64,000 bases of DNA from Candidatus Vesicomyosocius sp. SY067_SCS001 (GCF_014706615.1 NZ_CP054877.1:372001-436000); one strand, 5' to 3'; positions 23,422-32,256 are shown, counted from the first letter of the stretch. Made by a program: numbers and translations. Notes: generated from the sequence alone by a model not told the origin.

Positions 23422-24200
23422 ATATTGAAGCACTAAAGGTCTTTAAAGAATCTGGAGAAAAAATTACTTGCTTAACCGCTTATGATGCTTCATTTGCATC
23501 AGTCTTTGATGCATGTGGTATTGATATTATTTTAGTGGGAGATTCACTTGGCAATGTCATTCAAGGTGACAAAAATACATTGGATGTAAGTATGAGTGAT
23601 ATGATTTATCATATGCAGGCAGTTGCTAAAGGTACACAAAATGCATTAAGAGTTGTAGATATGCCTTATCAAAGTTATACCTATGCTGAACAAACTTTAG
23701 TAAATGCTAAGCGTCTAATAATGGCAGGTGCACAAATGGTCAAACTTGAAGGCGGATGTGAACATGAAGCATCTTTTAGAATCTTGCAAGATAATAGTAT
23801 TTTTGTTTGTGGGCATTTAGGGTTACAACCACAATCAGTAGTAGAAATAAATGACTATAGAGTGCAAGGTAGAGGAAAACAAGGCGCTAATAAAATTATT
23901 AAAAATGCTTTAGCATTAGCTTCTTGGGGTGTTAAAGTAATAGTGTTAGAATGTGTACCTGCTGAATTGGCTAAACAAGTATCACAATCTGTGAGTATCC
24001 CTATTATTGGTATTGGTGCCGGTTTAGATTGTGATGGACAGGTATTAGTAAGTTATGATATGTTGGGTGTGAATGTAAGGCGTGTACCAAAATTTGTTAA
24101 AAATTTCTTAACTGATAATGGTGATGTAAAATCTGCTGTTAATGCCTTTATCAAGGCTGTAAAAGATGAGTCTTTTCCAAGCAAGAAGTACAGTTATTAA
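23418..24200 (+). CDS. panB: 3-methyl-2-oxobutanoate hydroxymethyltransferase
   Basis: Makes ketopantoate from 2-oxoisovalerate and methylene-tetrahydrofolate, the committed step of pantothenate synthesis. At 260 residues it is family-sized. Seen motifs are T-A-Y-D-A-S-F-A, D-I-I-L-V-G-D-S-L-G-N-V, the metal-binding D-M-P-Y-Q-S-Y, K-L-E-G-G, the G-H-L-G-L-x-P-Q segment, and I-I-G-I-G-A-G. Its 2-oxoisovalerate substrate comes from the ilvB-ilvH-ilvC pathway also encoded here. It shares one base with panC (TAATG). Confidence 0.96.
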   Translation: MNIEALKVFKESGEKITCLTAYDASFASVFDACGIDIILVGDSLGNVIQGDKNTLDVSMSDMIYHMQAVAKGTQNALRVVDMPYQSYTYAEQTLVNAKRLIMAGAQMVKLEGGCEHEASFRILQDNSIFVCGHLGLQPQSVVEINDYRVQGRGKQGANKIIKNALALASWGVKVIVLECVPAELAKQVSQSVSIPIIGIGAGLDCDGQVLVSYDMLGVNVRRVPKFVKNFLTDNGDVKSAVNAFIKAVKDESFPSKKYSY

Positions 24201-25048
24201 TGAAGTTGTGCTATCAAAATATTCAAATAACTGAGCTTGTTAACGATTGGCACGAGCAAGAGAAAACTATTGCATTTATTCCTACAATGGGGGGGTTGCA
24301 TCAAGGACATTTATCATTAATTGATATTGCTAAACAAAAAGCTGATAAAGTTGTTGTTAGTATTTTTGTTAATCCAGCTCAATTTGATAAAAATGAAGAT
24401 TTAGATAGGTATCCTCGTTCACTTAATGCTGATTTAATAGAATTAGAGGAAAATGTTGATAGTGTTTTTATTCCAGATGTTAAACAAATTTATCCTAATG
24501 GCATAAGTAAACATATTGATGTTGGGATGATTGGACGCATTTTATGTGGTAAAACTAGACCGCATTTTTTTAATGGGATGATACAGGTTGTGGAAATATT
24601 GTTTGAAATTGTACGACCTAATGTTGCAATTTTTGGTCAAAAAGATTATCAGCAATTATTAGTTATTAAACAAATGGTTAAAAATTTATCATTGGATATA
24701 TGTATAGAATCTGGTGAAATAATTAGAGAAAGAAGTGGCTTAGCAATGAGTACTAGAAATCAGTATTTATCTGACAATGATGTTAAAATAGCTGCTAACT
24801 TGTACAGGATATTAACTTATGTTAAGAATGAGGTTTTACAAAATAAAAAAATTGATGTGTTAAAGAAAATGGCAGAATTTGACTTAAAACAGCATTTTAA
24901 ATTGGATTATCTTGAAGTGTTAGATGCAAATACCCTTAAACAAATTACTGATAATACATGTCAAATTATTATATTATCTGCAGTATTTCTAGGCTCTGTA
25001 CGACTCATTGACAATATCATTTTCTTAAAAAGGGATAACTATGTTTAA
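24200..25048 (+). CDS. panC: Pantothenate synthetase
   Basis: Condenses pantoate with beta-alanine at the cost of ATP. The protein has 282 residues. The N-terminal P-T-M-G-G-L-H-x-G-H (HIGH-like) motif, the F-V-N-P-x-Q-F segment and the late S-T-R-N-Q-Y-L-S motif (KMSKS-like) are all visible. It is translationally linked to panB upstream and overlaps nfuA by eight bases downstream. panD, which would supply beta-alanine, is not in this window. Confidence 0.96.
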   Translation: MKLCYQNIQITELVNDWHEQEKTIAFIPTMGGLHQGHLSLIDIAKQKADKVVVSIFVNPAQFDKNEDLDRYPRSLNADLIELEENVDSVFIPDVKQIYPNGISKHIDVGMIGRILCGKTRPHFFNGMIQVVEILFEIVRPNVAIFGQKDYQQLLVIKQMVKNLSLDICIESGEIIRERSGLAMSTRNQYLSDNDVKIAANLYRILTYVKNEVLQNKKIDVLKKMAEFDLKQHFKLDYLEVLDANTLKQITDNTCQIIILSAVFLGSVRLIDNIIFLKRDNYV

Positions 25049-25619
25049 TATTACTAATAAAGCAAAAGTTTATATGGCTGATTTATTTGCTCAACAAGAT
25101 GAGAAAGACCTCGGCTTAAAGGTGGATATTGAAAAGGCAGGTACACCTGCTGCTACAGTTATTTTTAATTTTTGCTTTCCTAAAGAATTGAGCAAAACGT
25201 ATCAAAAATTTGAATATGAAGGGTTTTATGTTTATATTGATAAGCTAAATTTTGTATATTTAAAAGACTCAGAAGTTTCATTAAAAGATTCAAGTGTTGG
25301 TAAGAAGTTAATTATTACAGCGCCTAATGCCAAAGGCGAAGAGCCAAAAGAAGATGCGTCTCTTGAAGAGAAAATAAAATACGTTATTGCTGCTGATATC
25401 ACTCCTGGGCTTGCCTCTCATGGTGGTTTTGTTGAGCTAGTTGAGATTACTAAGCAAATAGATGTTATTCTTAATTTTGGTGGTGGTTGTCAAGGATGTT
25501 CATCGGTTAAATCTACTTTAGAACAAGGTGTTGAGGCTCAACTTAAAGCACGCTTTCCAGAAATTAAATCTGTACGTGATGTTACAAACCATGCAAATAC
25601 TGATAATGCTTATATGTAA
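25041..25619 (+). CDS. nfuA: Fe-S cluster carrier NfuA
   Basis: A 192-residue protein (E. coli 191) with a degenerate A-type N-terminal domain (about 1-95) and a C-terminal NifU-like domain. The cluster-binding C-Q-G-C pair lies in G-G-G-C-Q-G-C-S (about 149-156). NfuA carries a [4Fe-4S] cluster at the dimer interface and delivers it to client enzymes; the window encodes several possible clients, including ThiC, NadA and QueE. A strong AAAGGG-like ribosome site precedes the start, which lies within the end of panC. Confidence 0.95.
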   Translation: MFNITNKAKVYMADLFAQQDEKDLGLKVDIEKAGTPAATVIFNFCFPKELSKTYQKFEYEGFYVYIDKLNFVYLKDSEVSLKDSSVGKKLIITAPNAKGEEPKEDASLEEKIKYVIAADITPGLASHGGFVELVEITKQIDVILNFGGGCQGCSSVKSTLEQGVEAQLKARFPEIKSVRDVTNHANTDNAYM

Positions 25620-25663
25620 GTAATACTTTATTAGATTAGTAATGTAGTGTAAACTTAATAGTT

Positions 25664-26173
25664 ATGATTACTGTTATTGATGCTAGCATTAAAGAGCGTA
25701 GAGAAGCTAAAGCAGCACATGAATTATTTACTATTAATACGGTTATTGTTAATTTATTTTTTACCTTGGGTCTGATTAAATTACTCAATATTGACATGAA
25801 TAGTGCAATTTATTTGTCTATTTTAATTTCCTTTGTCATTATCATCTATACTTATTTTAGAACTAAAAAAGCTAAAAGTAATGATGCGTATTTAGTTTAT
25901 TTACACTGGCAGCTTTCACTTAATCGTTACAAATTACTTATTAGTGCTTATGTTTTTTATTTTTTAGTTACTTCACTAGGATTGATTATTTCAACAGATG
26001 TACCTGTAAGCATGGATGGTATAAGAATTATTGATTCAATTTTGAGTTTATTTGGCATAGTTCCATTATTTTTTTGTATTTTACTGTCCGTTGTATTAGG
26101 TTCTGGTTCAATGTTTAATGCTGGTCGTAGTGAAATTAATCAAAAATTAGTACAAAAATATCCTAAAAGTTAG
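25664..26173 (+). CDS. Hypothetical four-helix membrane protein
   Basis: An unrecognised 169-residue protein with four predicted membrane helices (about 25-45, 47-66, 90-111 and 127-149). A basic N terminus and the loop K-K-A-K-S-N-D between helices 2 and 3 suggest both ends face the cytoplasm. No catalytic motif is visible. It sits between nfuA and thiL, and its stop shares one base with the thiL GTG start, so it is translated as part of the obgE-thiL run. Genes for small membrane proteins such as PgpA often follow thiL, but this protein does not match PgpA. It may be related to conserved SUP05-group membrane proteins. Confidence 0.7.
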   Translation: MITVIDASIKERREAKAAHELFTINTVIVNLFFTLGLIKLLNIDMNSAIYLSILISFVIIIYTYFRTKKAKSNDAYLVYLHWQLSLNRYKLLISAYVFYFLVTSLGLIISTDVPVSMDGIRIIDSILSLFGIVPLFFCILLSVVLGSGSMFNAGRSEINQKLVQKYPKS

Positions 26174-27102
26174 TGAACGAGTTCTCTTTAATTGAAACTT
26201 ATTTTAATTGGGGTAGTTCGAGTTTAGCTAATTTAGGGATTGGTGATGATTGTGCTGTGATTAATATAGATCCTAATTATCAATTAGTAACTAGTGTTGA
26301 TACTTTGATTGAAGGCGTGCATTTTCCTTTAAATACTAGCGCAAGCGATATTGCCTATAAATCTTTGGCAGTTAATTTAAGTGATTTAGCAGCAATGGGA
26401 GCATGTGCAAAATATTTCACACTTGCACTAACATTGCCAAATATTAACAAGAAATGGCTTAGTCAATTTTCTACTTCACTTAAATCCTTATCAGATGAAT
26501 TTGGTATTATATTGGTTGGTGGGGACACTACAAAAGGTACTCTAAGTATCACTATTAATGTTACAGGGGTAGTTGAAAAAGACAAAGCATTATTACGTTC
26601 ATCTGCCCAAGTAGGAGATTTAATTTTTGTGTCTAATACGATTAGTGATGCAGCTTATGCTTGGAAGCAATTACAGAATAATCAAATACCTTCTGAGTAT
26701 GCTATTAACCACTTTAATCGACCTAAGCCACAATTAGTTTTAGGGCGACAGTTATCAACTATTGCTAACGCTTGTATTGATATTTCTGATGGTTTAGAAC
26801 AAGATTTAACGCATATTCTTACTTGTTCTAATGTAGGTGCGAGTATTAATATTGATGATATCCCATTGACTAATGAGGTTAAAACTTATATTACAAAAAC
26901 TAATGATTGGTGTTTGGTACTAGCAGGCGGTGATGATTATGAATTATGTTTTACTGTACCAGTTAAAAATATGAATTTACTAAAAAACCTACAAAGTAAA
27001 AATAATGTTACAGTCACTCAGATTGGTATTATTAATGATTCTATGATATTAACCAAAATTGGAACTTTTGATAAGCAGTGTTGTTTTTACCAGCATTTCT
27101 AG
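26173..27102 (+). CDS. thiL: Thiamine-monophosphate kinase
   Basis: Phosphorylates thiamine monophosphate to the active cofactor TPP. The protein has 309 residues. Seen features are E-F-S-L-I at the start, the G-D-D-C-A-V metal site, V-D-T-L-I-E-G-V-H-F, the S-D-L-A-A-M-G-A segment, G-G-D-T-T-K-G and D-I-S-D-G-L. The start is a GTG sharing a base with the preceding stop. TPP is needed by the acetolactate synthase encoded at 53 kb. Together with thiC this indicates a working thiamine pathway. Confidence 0.95.
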   Translation: MNEFSLIETYFNWGSSSLANLGIGDDCAVINIDPNYQLVTSVDTLIEGVHFPLNTSASDIAYKSLAVNLSDLAAMGACAKYFTLALTLPNINKKWLSQFSTSLKSLSDEFGIILVGGDTTKGTLSITINVTGVVEKDKALLRSSAQVGDLIFVSNTISDAAYAWKQLQNNQIPSEYAINHFNRPKPQLVLGRQLSTIANACIDISDGLEQDLTHILTCSNVGASINIDDIPLTNEVKTYITKTNDWCLVLAGGDDYELCFTVPVKNMNLLKNLQSKNNVTVTQIGIINDSMILTKIGTFDKQCCFYQHF

Positions 27103-27120
27103 TTAGTGAATAGATATTTT

Positions 27121-27531
27121 TTAAACTTCTTTTTTTTCTGCAATGGTTTTACAATCAATACATTCATCAGCAGTAGGACGTGCTTCTAGTCGCATTAAGG
27201 AAATTTCCGCACCACATGTTTTACAAAAACCATAATCACCTAGTTCAATAATATGCAAAGTTTTGTCAATTTTTCCAATCAGTTTTCTTTCACGGTCACG
27301 TGTCCTTAATTCTAAAGCAAATTCTTCTTCAAGAGTAGCTCTGTCGTTAATATCAGCAACTTGATTTGAATCTTCTTGGATATGATTAATAGTTGATTCA
27401 GCATCATCAACTAATTGTTCTCTCCACGTGTTTAATTTATTTTTAAAATGTTCAAGTTGAGCATCATTCATAAACTTTTCATTTTTCTTAGGTTGATAAT
27501 CAAGAATTTCTTGATAAATTGATTGCGACAT
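27121..27531 (-). CDS. dksA: RNA polymerase-binding regulator DksA
   Basis: Binds the secondary channel of RNA polymerase and tunes promoter choice with (p)ppGpp. The protein has 136 residues against 151 in E. coli. The coiled-coil arm carries the D-x-x-D-x-A acidic tip in V-A-D-I-N-D-R-A. The zinc finger is C-K-T-C ... C-I-D-C (about residues 105-129). The spoT gene expected next to rpoZ is not there, so the source of the partner nucleotide is unknown from this window. It is convergent with thiL (18 bases) and divergent from cbbY. Confidence 0.96.
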   Translation of the reverse strand: MSQSIYQEILDYQPKKNEKFMNDAQLEHFKNKLNTWREQLVDDAESTINHIQEDSNQVADINDRATLEEEFALELRTRDRERKLIGKIDKTLHIIELGDYGFCKTCGAEISLMRLEARPTADECIDCKTIAEKKEV

Positions 27532-27621
27532 AATAGCTAGATTAATTAAAAATAGTATGTTTATACCTAAACTACCTTAAAATAGCAATTTATTTTTTAT
27601 ATTTTTTATATTAAATTTTTT

Positions 27622-28383
27622 ATGGCATTAGAAGCATTAATCTTTGATGTTGACGGAACTATTGCAAATACTGAACGTGATGGACATTTGAAGGCCTTTA
27701 ATTTAGCGTTTAAGGAATTAGACTTAGATTGGCACTGGTCAAATAAAATTTATCACGAGTTACTTAATGTAACAGGAGGAAAACTACGTATTAAATATTA
27801 TTTAACAAAATACAATACAACATTTGAGCATCAATATTTGGATAATTTCATCGACTCTATTCATCAGTTAAAGACTAAAATTTATGTACGTTTAATGGGT
27901 CAAGGAGCAGTGCCTTTACGGATAGGTGTTAAACGTTTGTTTAATGAGGCAAGAAAAGCCAATCTAAGATTGGCAATTGCCACAACGACAACGTCTATTA
28001 ATGTTGATGCTTTGATTACAAGTACATTAGGATCTGATTCACTAGATTGGTTTGAGATTATTGGTTCTGGTAATATTGTGTCAAAGTTGAAGCCAGCTGG
28101 TGATATTTATACTTACGTATTAAAGCAGATGAGATTGGACCCTGCAAAATGTTTGGCTTTTGAAGATTCACATAATGGTATTATCTCAGCTACCGAGGCT
28201 GGGTTAAAAACTTTGATTACTACTAATGAATATACCAAGTCTCATCGTTTTGATGGTGCGATGGTGGTGCTTAATCATTTAGGTGAGTCTAATGTACCTT
28301 TTCAGTTAATTAAGGGCGATAAAACTAATGCAACTTATGTTAGTATTGATTATTTAAAGGAACTCTATGCAAAATATTGTTAG
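27622..28383 (+). CDS. cbbY: HAD-superfamily sugar-phosphate phosphatase CbbY
   Basis: A 253-residue HAD hydrolase. Motif I is D-V-D-G-T-I-A-N-T-E, motif II T-T-T, the lysine is in S-K-L-K-P-A, and motif IV is F-E-D-S-H-N-G-I. CbbY proteins dephosphorylate xylulose-1,5-bisphosphate, an inhibitor of RuBisCO, and are usually tied to Calvin-cycle carbon fixation. That fits a chemoautotroph, although RuBisCO itself is not in this window. It overlaps the threonine dehydratase gene by 17 bases. A beta-phosphoglucomutase-like role is the main alternative. Confidence 0.85.
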   Translation: MALEALIFDVDGTIANTERDGHLKAFNLAFKELDLDWHWSNKIYHELLNVTGGKLRIKYYLTKYNTTFEHQYLDNFIDSIHQLKTKIYVRLMGQGAVPLRIGVKRLFNEARKANLRLAIATTTTSINVDALITSTLGSDSLDWFEIIGSGNIVSKLKPAGDIYTYVLKQMRLDPAKCLAFEDSHNGIISATEAGLKTLITTNEYTKSHRFDGAMVVLNHLGESNVPFQLIKGDKTNATYVSIDYLKELYAKYC

Positions 28384-29344
28384 CCGTATTAAACGAGATG
28401 TTGTTAATGAGGTTGTTAGAAAAACTCAATTAGAATTTGCTAGTCAAATTAGTATGCATTTAGATAATAAAATTTATTTAAAACGTGAAGATTTAACCCC
28501 TGTACATTCTTTTAAATTGCGTGGTGCTTATCATAAGATTAGAACACTAAACATTCGACAATTGTCTAAAGGTGTGATTACTTGTTCAGCTGGAAATCAT
28601 GCACAAGGTGTTGCTTTTTCTGCAAAAAAATTAGGCATTTATTCTGTTATTGTGATGCCTAAAATCACTCCAAAAATTAAAGTTGACTCGGTTAAATCTT
28701 TAGGTGCAGAAGTTATTTTATTTGGAAATAGTTATGATGCGGCTTATGATTTTTCGCAAAATATCGCCAAGAAAAAAGGACATATATTTATTCACGCATT
28801 TGATGATCTTGATGTTATTGCTGGACAGGGAACGATTGCTTATGAGCTTTTGGAGCAATTGGATGATATTGATTATATTTTTGTTCCAGTTGGCGGCGGC
28901 GGTTTAATTACGGGTATTGCTAGTGTGATTAAAACGCAACGACCAAAGATTAAAATTATTGGTGTTGAGCCTGTTGGTTCTGCTGCATTTACACGTTCAA
29001 TTAATAGTAATACACATGCTGTTCTAGACGAAGTAGATATTTTTGCTGAGGGTGTTGCGGTTAAGAAAGTTGGATTTGAAAACTTGAGAATTGCTAAAAA
29101 ATTGGTTAATGGTACCGTTTTGGTTAGTAATGATGAGATGTGTGCAGCAATTAAGGATATTTATAATCAGAATCGTTATATTGTTGAGCCTTCTGGTGCA
29201 TTGGCTTTGGCTGGGATAAAGCGTTATATTTTTGATAAACAATTGCATAATAATAATATCATTAGCATTGTTAGTGGCGCAAATATGAATTTTGATCGTT
29301 TACGGTATATTACTGAGCGTGCTAATCTAAACGAGTGTAATTAG
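28367..29344 (+). CDS. ilvA: Threonine dehydratase, catalytic domain only
   Basis: A PLP enzyme that deaminates threonine to 2-oxobutanoate, the entry to isoleucine. The PLP lysine is in S-F-K-L-R-G-A-Y, the phosphate loop is V-G-G-G-G-L-I-T-G, and S-A-G-N-H-A-Q-G and the final S-G-A-N-M-N-F-D-R-L-R-Y are typical of biosynthetic IlvA. At 325 residues it stops just after R-A-N-L-N-E, where the 514-residue E. coli enzyme continues into two ACT-like regulatory domains. The stop looks like a truncation of a longer ancestor, because possible domain remnants follow. An AAAGGA ribosome site lies inside the end of cbbY. It feeds the ilvB-ilvH-ilvC genes at 53-56 kb. Confidence 0.92.
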   Translation: MQNIVSRIKRDVVNEVVRKTQLEFASQISMHLDNKIYLKREDLTPVHSFKLRGAYHKIRTLNIRQLSKGVITCSAGNHAQGVAFSAKKLGIYSVIVMPKITPKIKVDSVKSLGAEVILFGNSYDAAYDFSQNIAKKKGHIFIHAFDDLDVIAGQGTIAYELLEQLDDIDYIFVPVGGGGLITGIASVIKTQRPKIKIIGVEPVGSAAFTRSINSNTHAVLDEVDIFAEGVAVKKVGFENLRIAKKLVNGTVLVSNDEMCAAIKDIYNQNRYIVEPSGALALAGIKRYIFDKQLHNNNIISIVSGANMNFDRLRYITERANLNECN

Positions 29345-29742
29345 AAGGTTTTTAGTTAAATTAAACATTAATTTTATTAATGAGGTCATTTTTTATTGTT
29401 TTGGGTTTTTTTTGACGCCCATGCGTTTTACTTAATTTTATAAAAAATTAGTAGTTATTGGAATATTTCATATTTTAGTTATTTTAATTATGGTGCTTAT
29501 TTTTGATCGTGTATAAGTATAAGTTATAGATATATCTAACCTTATCAATTCTAACCTTATCAATATGTTAATAATTAATCACAAAAATATTGAAATATTT
29601 CGTATCTCAAATTTAAAGGTAAAAGGTTATCAACAGCGTTGATTAAAGAACTAAATCAATTTGATTAATTAGTTATGAGAGTAGTTTTTGATGATTCTAA
29701 ATTATGATTAAAAACTTATATTTGAATAAATTTTTAGGCAAG
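29345..29742 (+). pseudogene. Probable remnant of the IlvA regulatory (ACT-like) region
   Basis: The 400 bases after the ilvA stop hold no open frame. Broken pieces recall the C-terminal regulatory domain: F-N-Y-G-A-Y near 29478, L-I-K-E-L-N-Q-F-D near 29642, and D-D-S-K-L then L-K-T-Y-I near 29690. These resemble the E-F-N-Y-R-Y, L-x-x-x-L-N-Q and D-L-S-D-N-E-x-A-K-x-H-x-R-Y stretches of IlvA in the expected order. The similarity is weak and was judged by eye. Confidence 0.45.
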
Positions 29743-29796
29743 TAATTACTATTTAAATAGTAATTATGCTAAAATAATGCAGTTTTTAACTGCATT
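29743..29796. promoter_or_regulatory. Tandem dyads in the icd leader
   Basis: Two perfect inverted repeats precede icd. The first, 29743-29766, is a 24-base palindrome with half-site TAATTACTATTT, shaped like a protein-binding operator. The second, 29776-29796, has 9-base arms (AATGCAGTT) and a 3-base loop and ends 14 bases before the ATG. Between them lies CTAAAATAATG, a possible -10 region. Either regulator binding or an RNA hairpin at the ribosome-loading site is possible; icd lacks a clear Shine-Dalgarno. Confidence 0.5.
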
Positions 29797-29810
29797 ACTT
29801 ATTCATAATT

Positions 29811-31061
29811 ATGACTTACCAACACATTAAAATACCTCAAAAAGGTGAAAAAATTAGCTTTGAAAAAGGAGTTATTAAAGTACCAAATTATCCAATTATT
29901 ACTTATATTGAAGGTGATGGTATCGGTGTAGATGTATCACCAGTGATGAGAAAAGTGATTGATGCTATTGTTGCTAAAGCATATAACGGTTCAAAAGTAA
30001 TTCAATGGATGAATATTTATGCAGGAAAAAAAGCAAATGATATTTATGGTGAGTATCTACCCCAAGAAACTTTAGATGCTATAAAGGAATTTTCAGTTTC
30101 TATTAAGGGTCCGTTAACCACCCCGGTTGGGGGTGGTATTCGTTCTTTAAATGTAGCTATTCGTCAAATATTGGATTTATTTATTTGTCAACGCCCAATT
30201 AAGTATCTTAAAGGTATTCCATCACCAGTTAAAGCCCCTGAAAAGGTTGATATGGTTATTTTCAGAGAAAACTCTGAAGATATTTATGCAGGTATTGAAT
30301 ATCAGGCAGGCACTGCTGAGGTAAAAAAAGTTATTGATTTTTTACAATATGAAATGTGCACGAAAAAGATTCGTTTTCCTGATACTTCAGGAATTGGTAT
30401 TAAACCAGTTTCTAAAGAGGGTACAGAACGTTTAGTACGTGCAGCTATTCAATATGCTATTGACAATAATAAAGATTCAGTAACTTTAGTACACAAAGGT
30501 AATATTATGAAATTTACCGAAGGTAGTTTTAGAAATTGGAGTTATCAATTAGCATGTGATGAATTTGGTGCAACTACCATCGATGATGGGCCGTGGAAGT
30601 CGTTTAAAAATCCAAATACAGGCATGGTAATTATAATTAAAGATGTTATTGCAGACGCTTTTTTGCAACAAATTCTTTTACGTCCTGAGGAATATTCGGT
30701 AATTGCGACACTTAATTTAAATGGTGATTATATTTCAGATGCATTAGCTGCTCAAGTGGGTGGTATTGGCATTGTGCCAAGTGCTAATCTTTCAGATACG
30801 ATAGCAGTGTTTGAAGCAACACATGGTACAGCGCCAAAGTATGCAGAACTTAATAAAGTTAATCCAGGTTCAATTATCCTTTCAGCAGGAATGATGCTTA
30901 GGCATATTGGTTGGATACAAGCGGCTGATATGGTTTTAGAGGCAATGTCTAATGTTATTCAAAATAAAACTGTAACTTATGATTTAGAAAGACTTATGGA
31001 TGATGCGACACTGTTATCATGCTCTGAGTTTGGGGATGCACTCATTGATTATATATTATAA
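29811..31061 (+). CDS. icd: Isocitrate dehydrogenase (NADP-type)
   Basis: Oxidatively decarboxylates isocitrate to 2-oxoglutarate in the cytosol, giving NADPH and the carbon for glutamate, which proB and the arginine genes consume. The 416 residues equal the E. coli length. The substrate loop is [15 protein letters not shown], including the serine phosphorylated in E. coli, and [11 protein letters not shown] follows. The nucleotide site has H-G-T-A-P-K-Y. The leader holds two dyads described separately. It is transcribed alone. Confidence 0.96.
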   Translation: MTYQHIKIPQKGEKISFEKGVIKVPNYPIITYIEGDGIGVDVSPVMRKVIDAIVAKAYNGSKVIQWMNIYAGKKANDIYGEYLPQETLDAIKEFSVSIKGPLTTPVGGGIRSLNVAIRQILDLFICQRPIKYLKGIPSPVKAPEKVDMVIFRENSEDIYAGIEYQAGTAEVKKVIDFLQYEMCTKKIRFPDTSGIGIKPVSKEGTERLVRAAIQYAIDNNKDSVTLVHKGNIMKFTEGSFRNWSYQLACDEFGATTIDDGPWKSFKNPNTGMVIIIKDVIADAFLQQILLRPEEYSVIATLNLNGDYISDALAAQVGGIGIVPSANLSDTIAVFEATHGTAPKYAELNKVNPGSIILSAGMMLRHIGWIQAADMVLEAMSNVIQNKTVTYDLERLMDDATLLSCSEFGDALIDYIL

Positions 31062-31169
31062 AATTATTGTTTATTAATAAACTTACCATATTTCTAATAT
31101 ATGTATTATTCGTTCGAGTGGATATTAATTTGCGTATTTATATTACATATATTTTAATTAGGAGAAAAA

Positions 31170-31475
31170 ATGAAAAACGTAATAAAACTATTGGTAATTA
31201 TCTCATTTACATAGGTATTTTGGAATAATACAAACTCGGCTATGGCAATAATCTTTCTAACTGGACATTTTTTAGGTAAAGAGTGACTTTTCATTATAAT
31301 AATGAAAATACCCCTAACAATATATTTACTGTTTCAGCATATGAGAATGCAACTGGTGTGGTTTCTAAAAATACTAGGAAAAGGATAATGCTTATGTTAA
31401 ATGTTGCACAGATGGAAAGTTTGTGGGAAATACTGACAGTAGAAATCAAAAATATTCAAATGGTGTTAAATTAAG
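31170..31475 (+). pseudogene. Decayed copy of the Gly/Asn-rich secreted protein
   Basis: After a good AGGAG site, an ATG at 31170 starts M-K-N-V-I-K-L-L-V-I-I-S-F-T, then stop, a broken signal peptide like that of the intact gene 560 bases downstream. Shifted frames then give G-Y-G-N-N-L-S-N-W-T-F-F, and F-H-Y-N-N-E-N near 31285, matching G-Y-G-N-G-S-N-N-W-G-P-F and F-H-Y-N-N-K-N of the neighbour. The tail contains T-D-S-R-N-Q, like the neighbour's I-D-S-R-D-Q. It is a tandem duplicate that lost its frame. The open 31283-31474 frame is only part of it. Confidence 0.7.
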
Positions 31476-31731
31476 GCTATTTTATGGTGGTTTCTGTTAT
31501 TACTATATTAAATTTTGAGTATTTTTCCATATTTGTATAATTGTTTTAGTGAGATTATCTAGTGATATTTCTATTTTAGAATAAATGCTTTAATAGAAAA
31601 ATGTATGATAGATTTCTATAATGTTATTATCAGTTAATATTTATCGTATAATATCTAATATAGACACAGAGTCTGATACTTAAAACCCTCTTAATAATAA
31701 GAGCGTTATACTTTTAAATTTGGAGATTAAT

Positions 31732-32256
31732 ATGAAAAAGATAATTGCTATTGCTACTTTAGTAGCTGCTACATCAGCATCAGCTGGTTTCTTTAACAAT
31801 GGTTCAAATAATAATGGCTACGGCTATGGTAATGGTTCAAATAATTGGGGCCCATTTGATGGTGGTTCTAATTTTGGTCCAATGAATGGAGGTTCTAATT
31901 GGGGTCCTTTTTCAGGTGGTAATAATTGGGGCCCATTTGATGGTGGTTCTAATTTTGGTCCAATGAATGGAGGTTCTAATTGGGGTCCTTTTTCTAATAA
32001 TAATGATATGAACAATGATTCTGATTGGGGCTTCCATTATAATAATAAGAATAAAACTAAAAATGTTTCTAATGTAACCGCTGATGGTAAATATGCAGGT
32101 ACTGCTGATGCATTTGCTAAAGGACAAGCTGATGCATTTGCTAAAGGACAAGCTGATGCATTTGCTAAAGCTCAAGCTGATGCTTATGCTAAAGGTTATG
32201 CAGATGCTAAAGCTAATGCAACTATTGATAGTCGCGATCAAGTGATTGTTAAGTAA
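31732..32256 (+). CDS. Secreted Gly/Asn/Trp-rich repeat protein, putative sulfur-globule envelope protein
   Basis: A 174-residue protein with a clear signal peptide (about 1-19, cut after S-A-S-A). The mature N-terminal half is built from W-G-P-F-D-G-G-S-N-F-G-P-M-N-G-G-S-N units, rich in Gly, Asn, Trp and Phe with almost no charge. A short linker follows, then four eight-residue repeats of the A-F-A-K-G-Q-A-D type and a polar end. The composition recalls the Gly/Asn-rich sulfur-globule proteins of Chromatium-type sulfur oxidisers, which coat periplasmic sulfur, hence the call; no conserved domain proves it. The ATG at 31732 is preferred over the frame extension because GGAG lies 6 bases before it. 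A hairpin terminator follows, so it is monocistronic. Confidence 0.65.
   Translation: MKKIIAIATLVAATSASAGFFNNGSNNNGYGYGNGSNNWGPFDGGSNFGPMNGGSNWGPFSGGNNWGPFDGGSNFGPMNGGSNWGPFSNNNDMNNDSDWGFHYNNKNKTKNVSNVTADGKYAGTADAFAKGQADAFAKGQADAFAKAQADAYAKGYADAKANATIDSRDQVIVK
31840..32001 (+). repeat. 81-base tandem repeat within the Gly/Asn-rich protein gene
   Basis: Two adjacent copies, 31840-31920 and 31921-32001, are near identical at the nucleotide level and diverge only in the last few bases. Each encodes 27 residues of the N-N-W-G-P-F-D-G-G type. Identity at silent sites points to recent duplication or gene conversion. Copy number could vary between strains. Confidence 0.9.
32107..32202 (+). repeat. 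24-base tandem repeats encoding D-A-F-A-K-G-Q-A
   Basis: Four units of 24 bases. The first two (32107-32130, 32131-32154) are identical, the third differs by two bases, and the fourth is more diverged (D-A-Y-A-K-G-Y-A). The encoded repeat is an amphipathic alanine-rich helix, in contrast to the glycine-rich upstream repeats. Confidence 0.9.

Noticed and set aside
31283-31474. Stand-alone 63-codon gene
   Set aside because: It is part of the decayed copy of the Gly/Asn-rich protein and has no own ribosome site.
31840-32202. CRISPR-like repeat array
   Set aside because: The repeats are direct, adjacent, without spacers, in frame and translated as a low-complexity protein.
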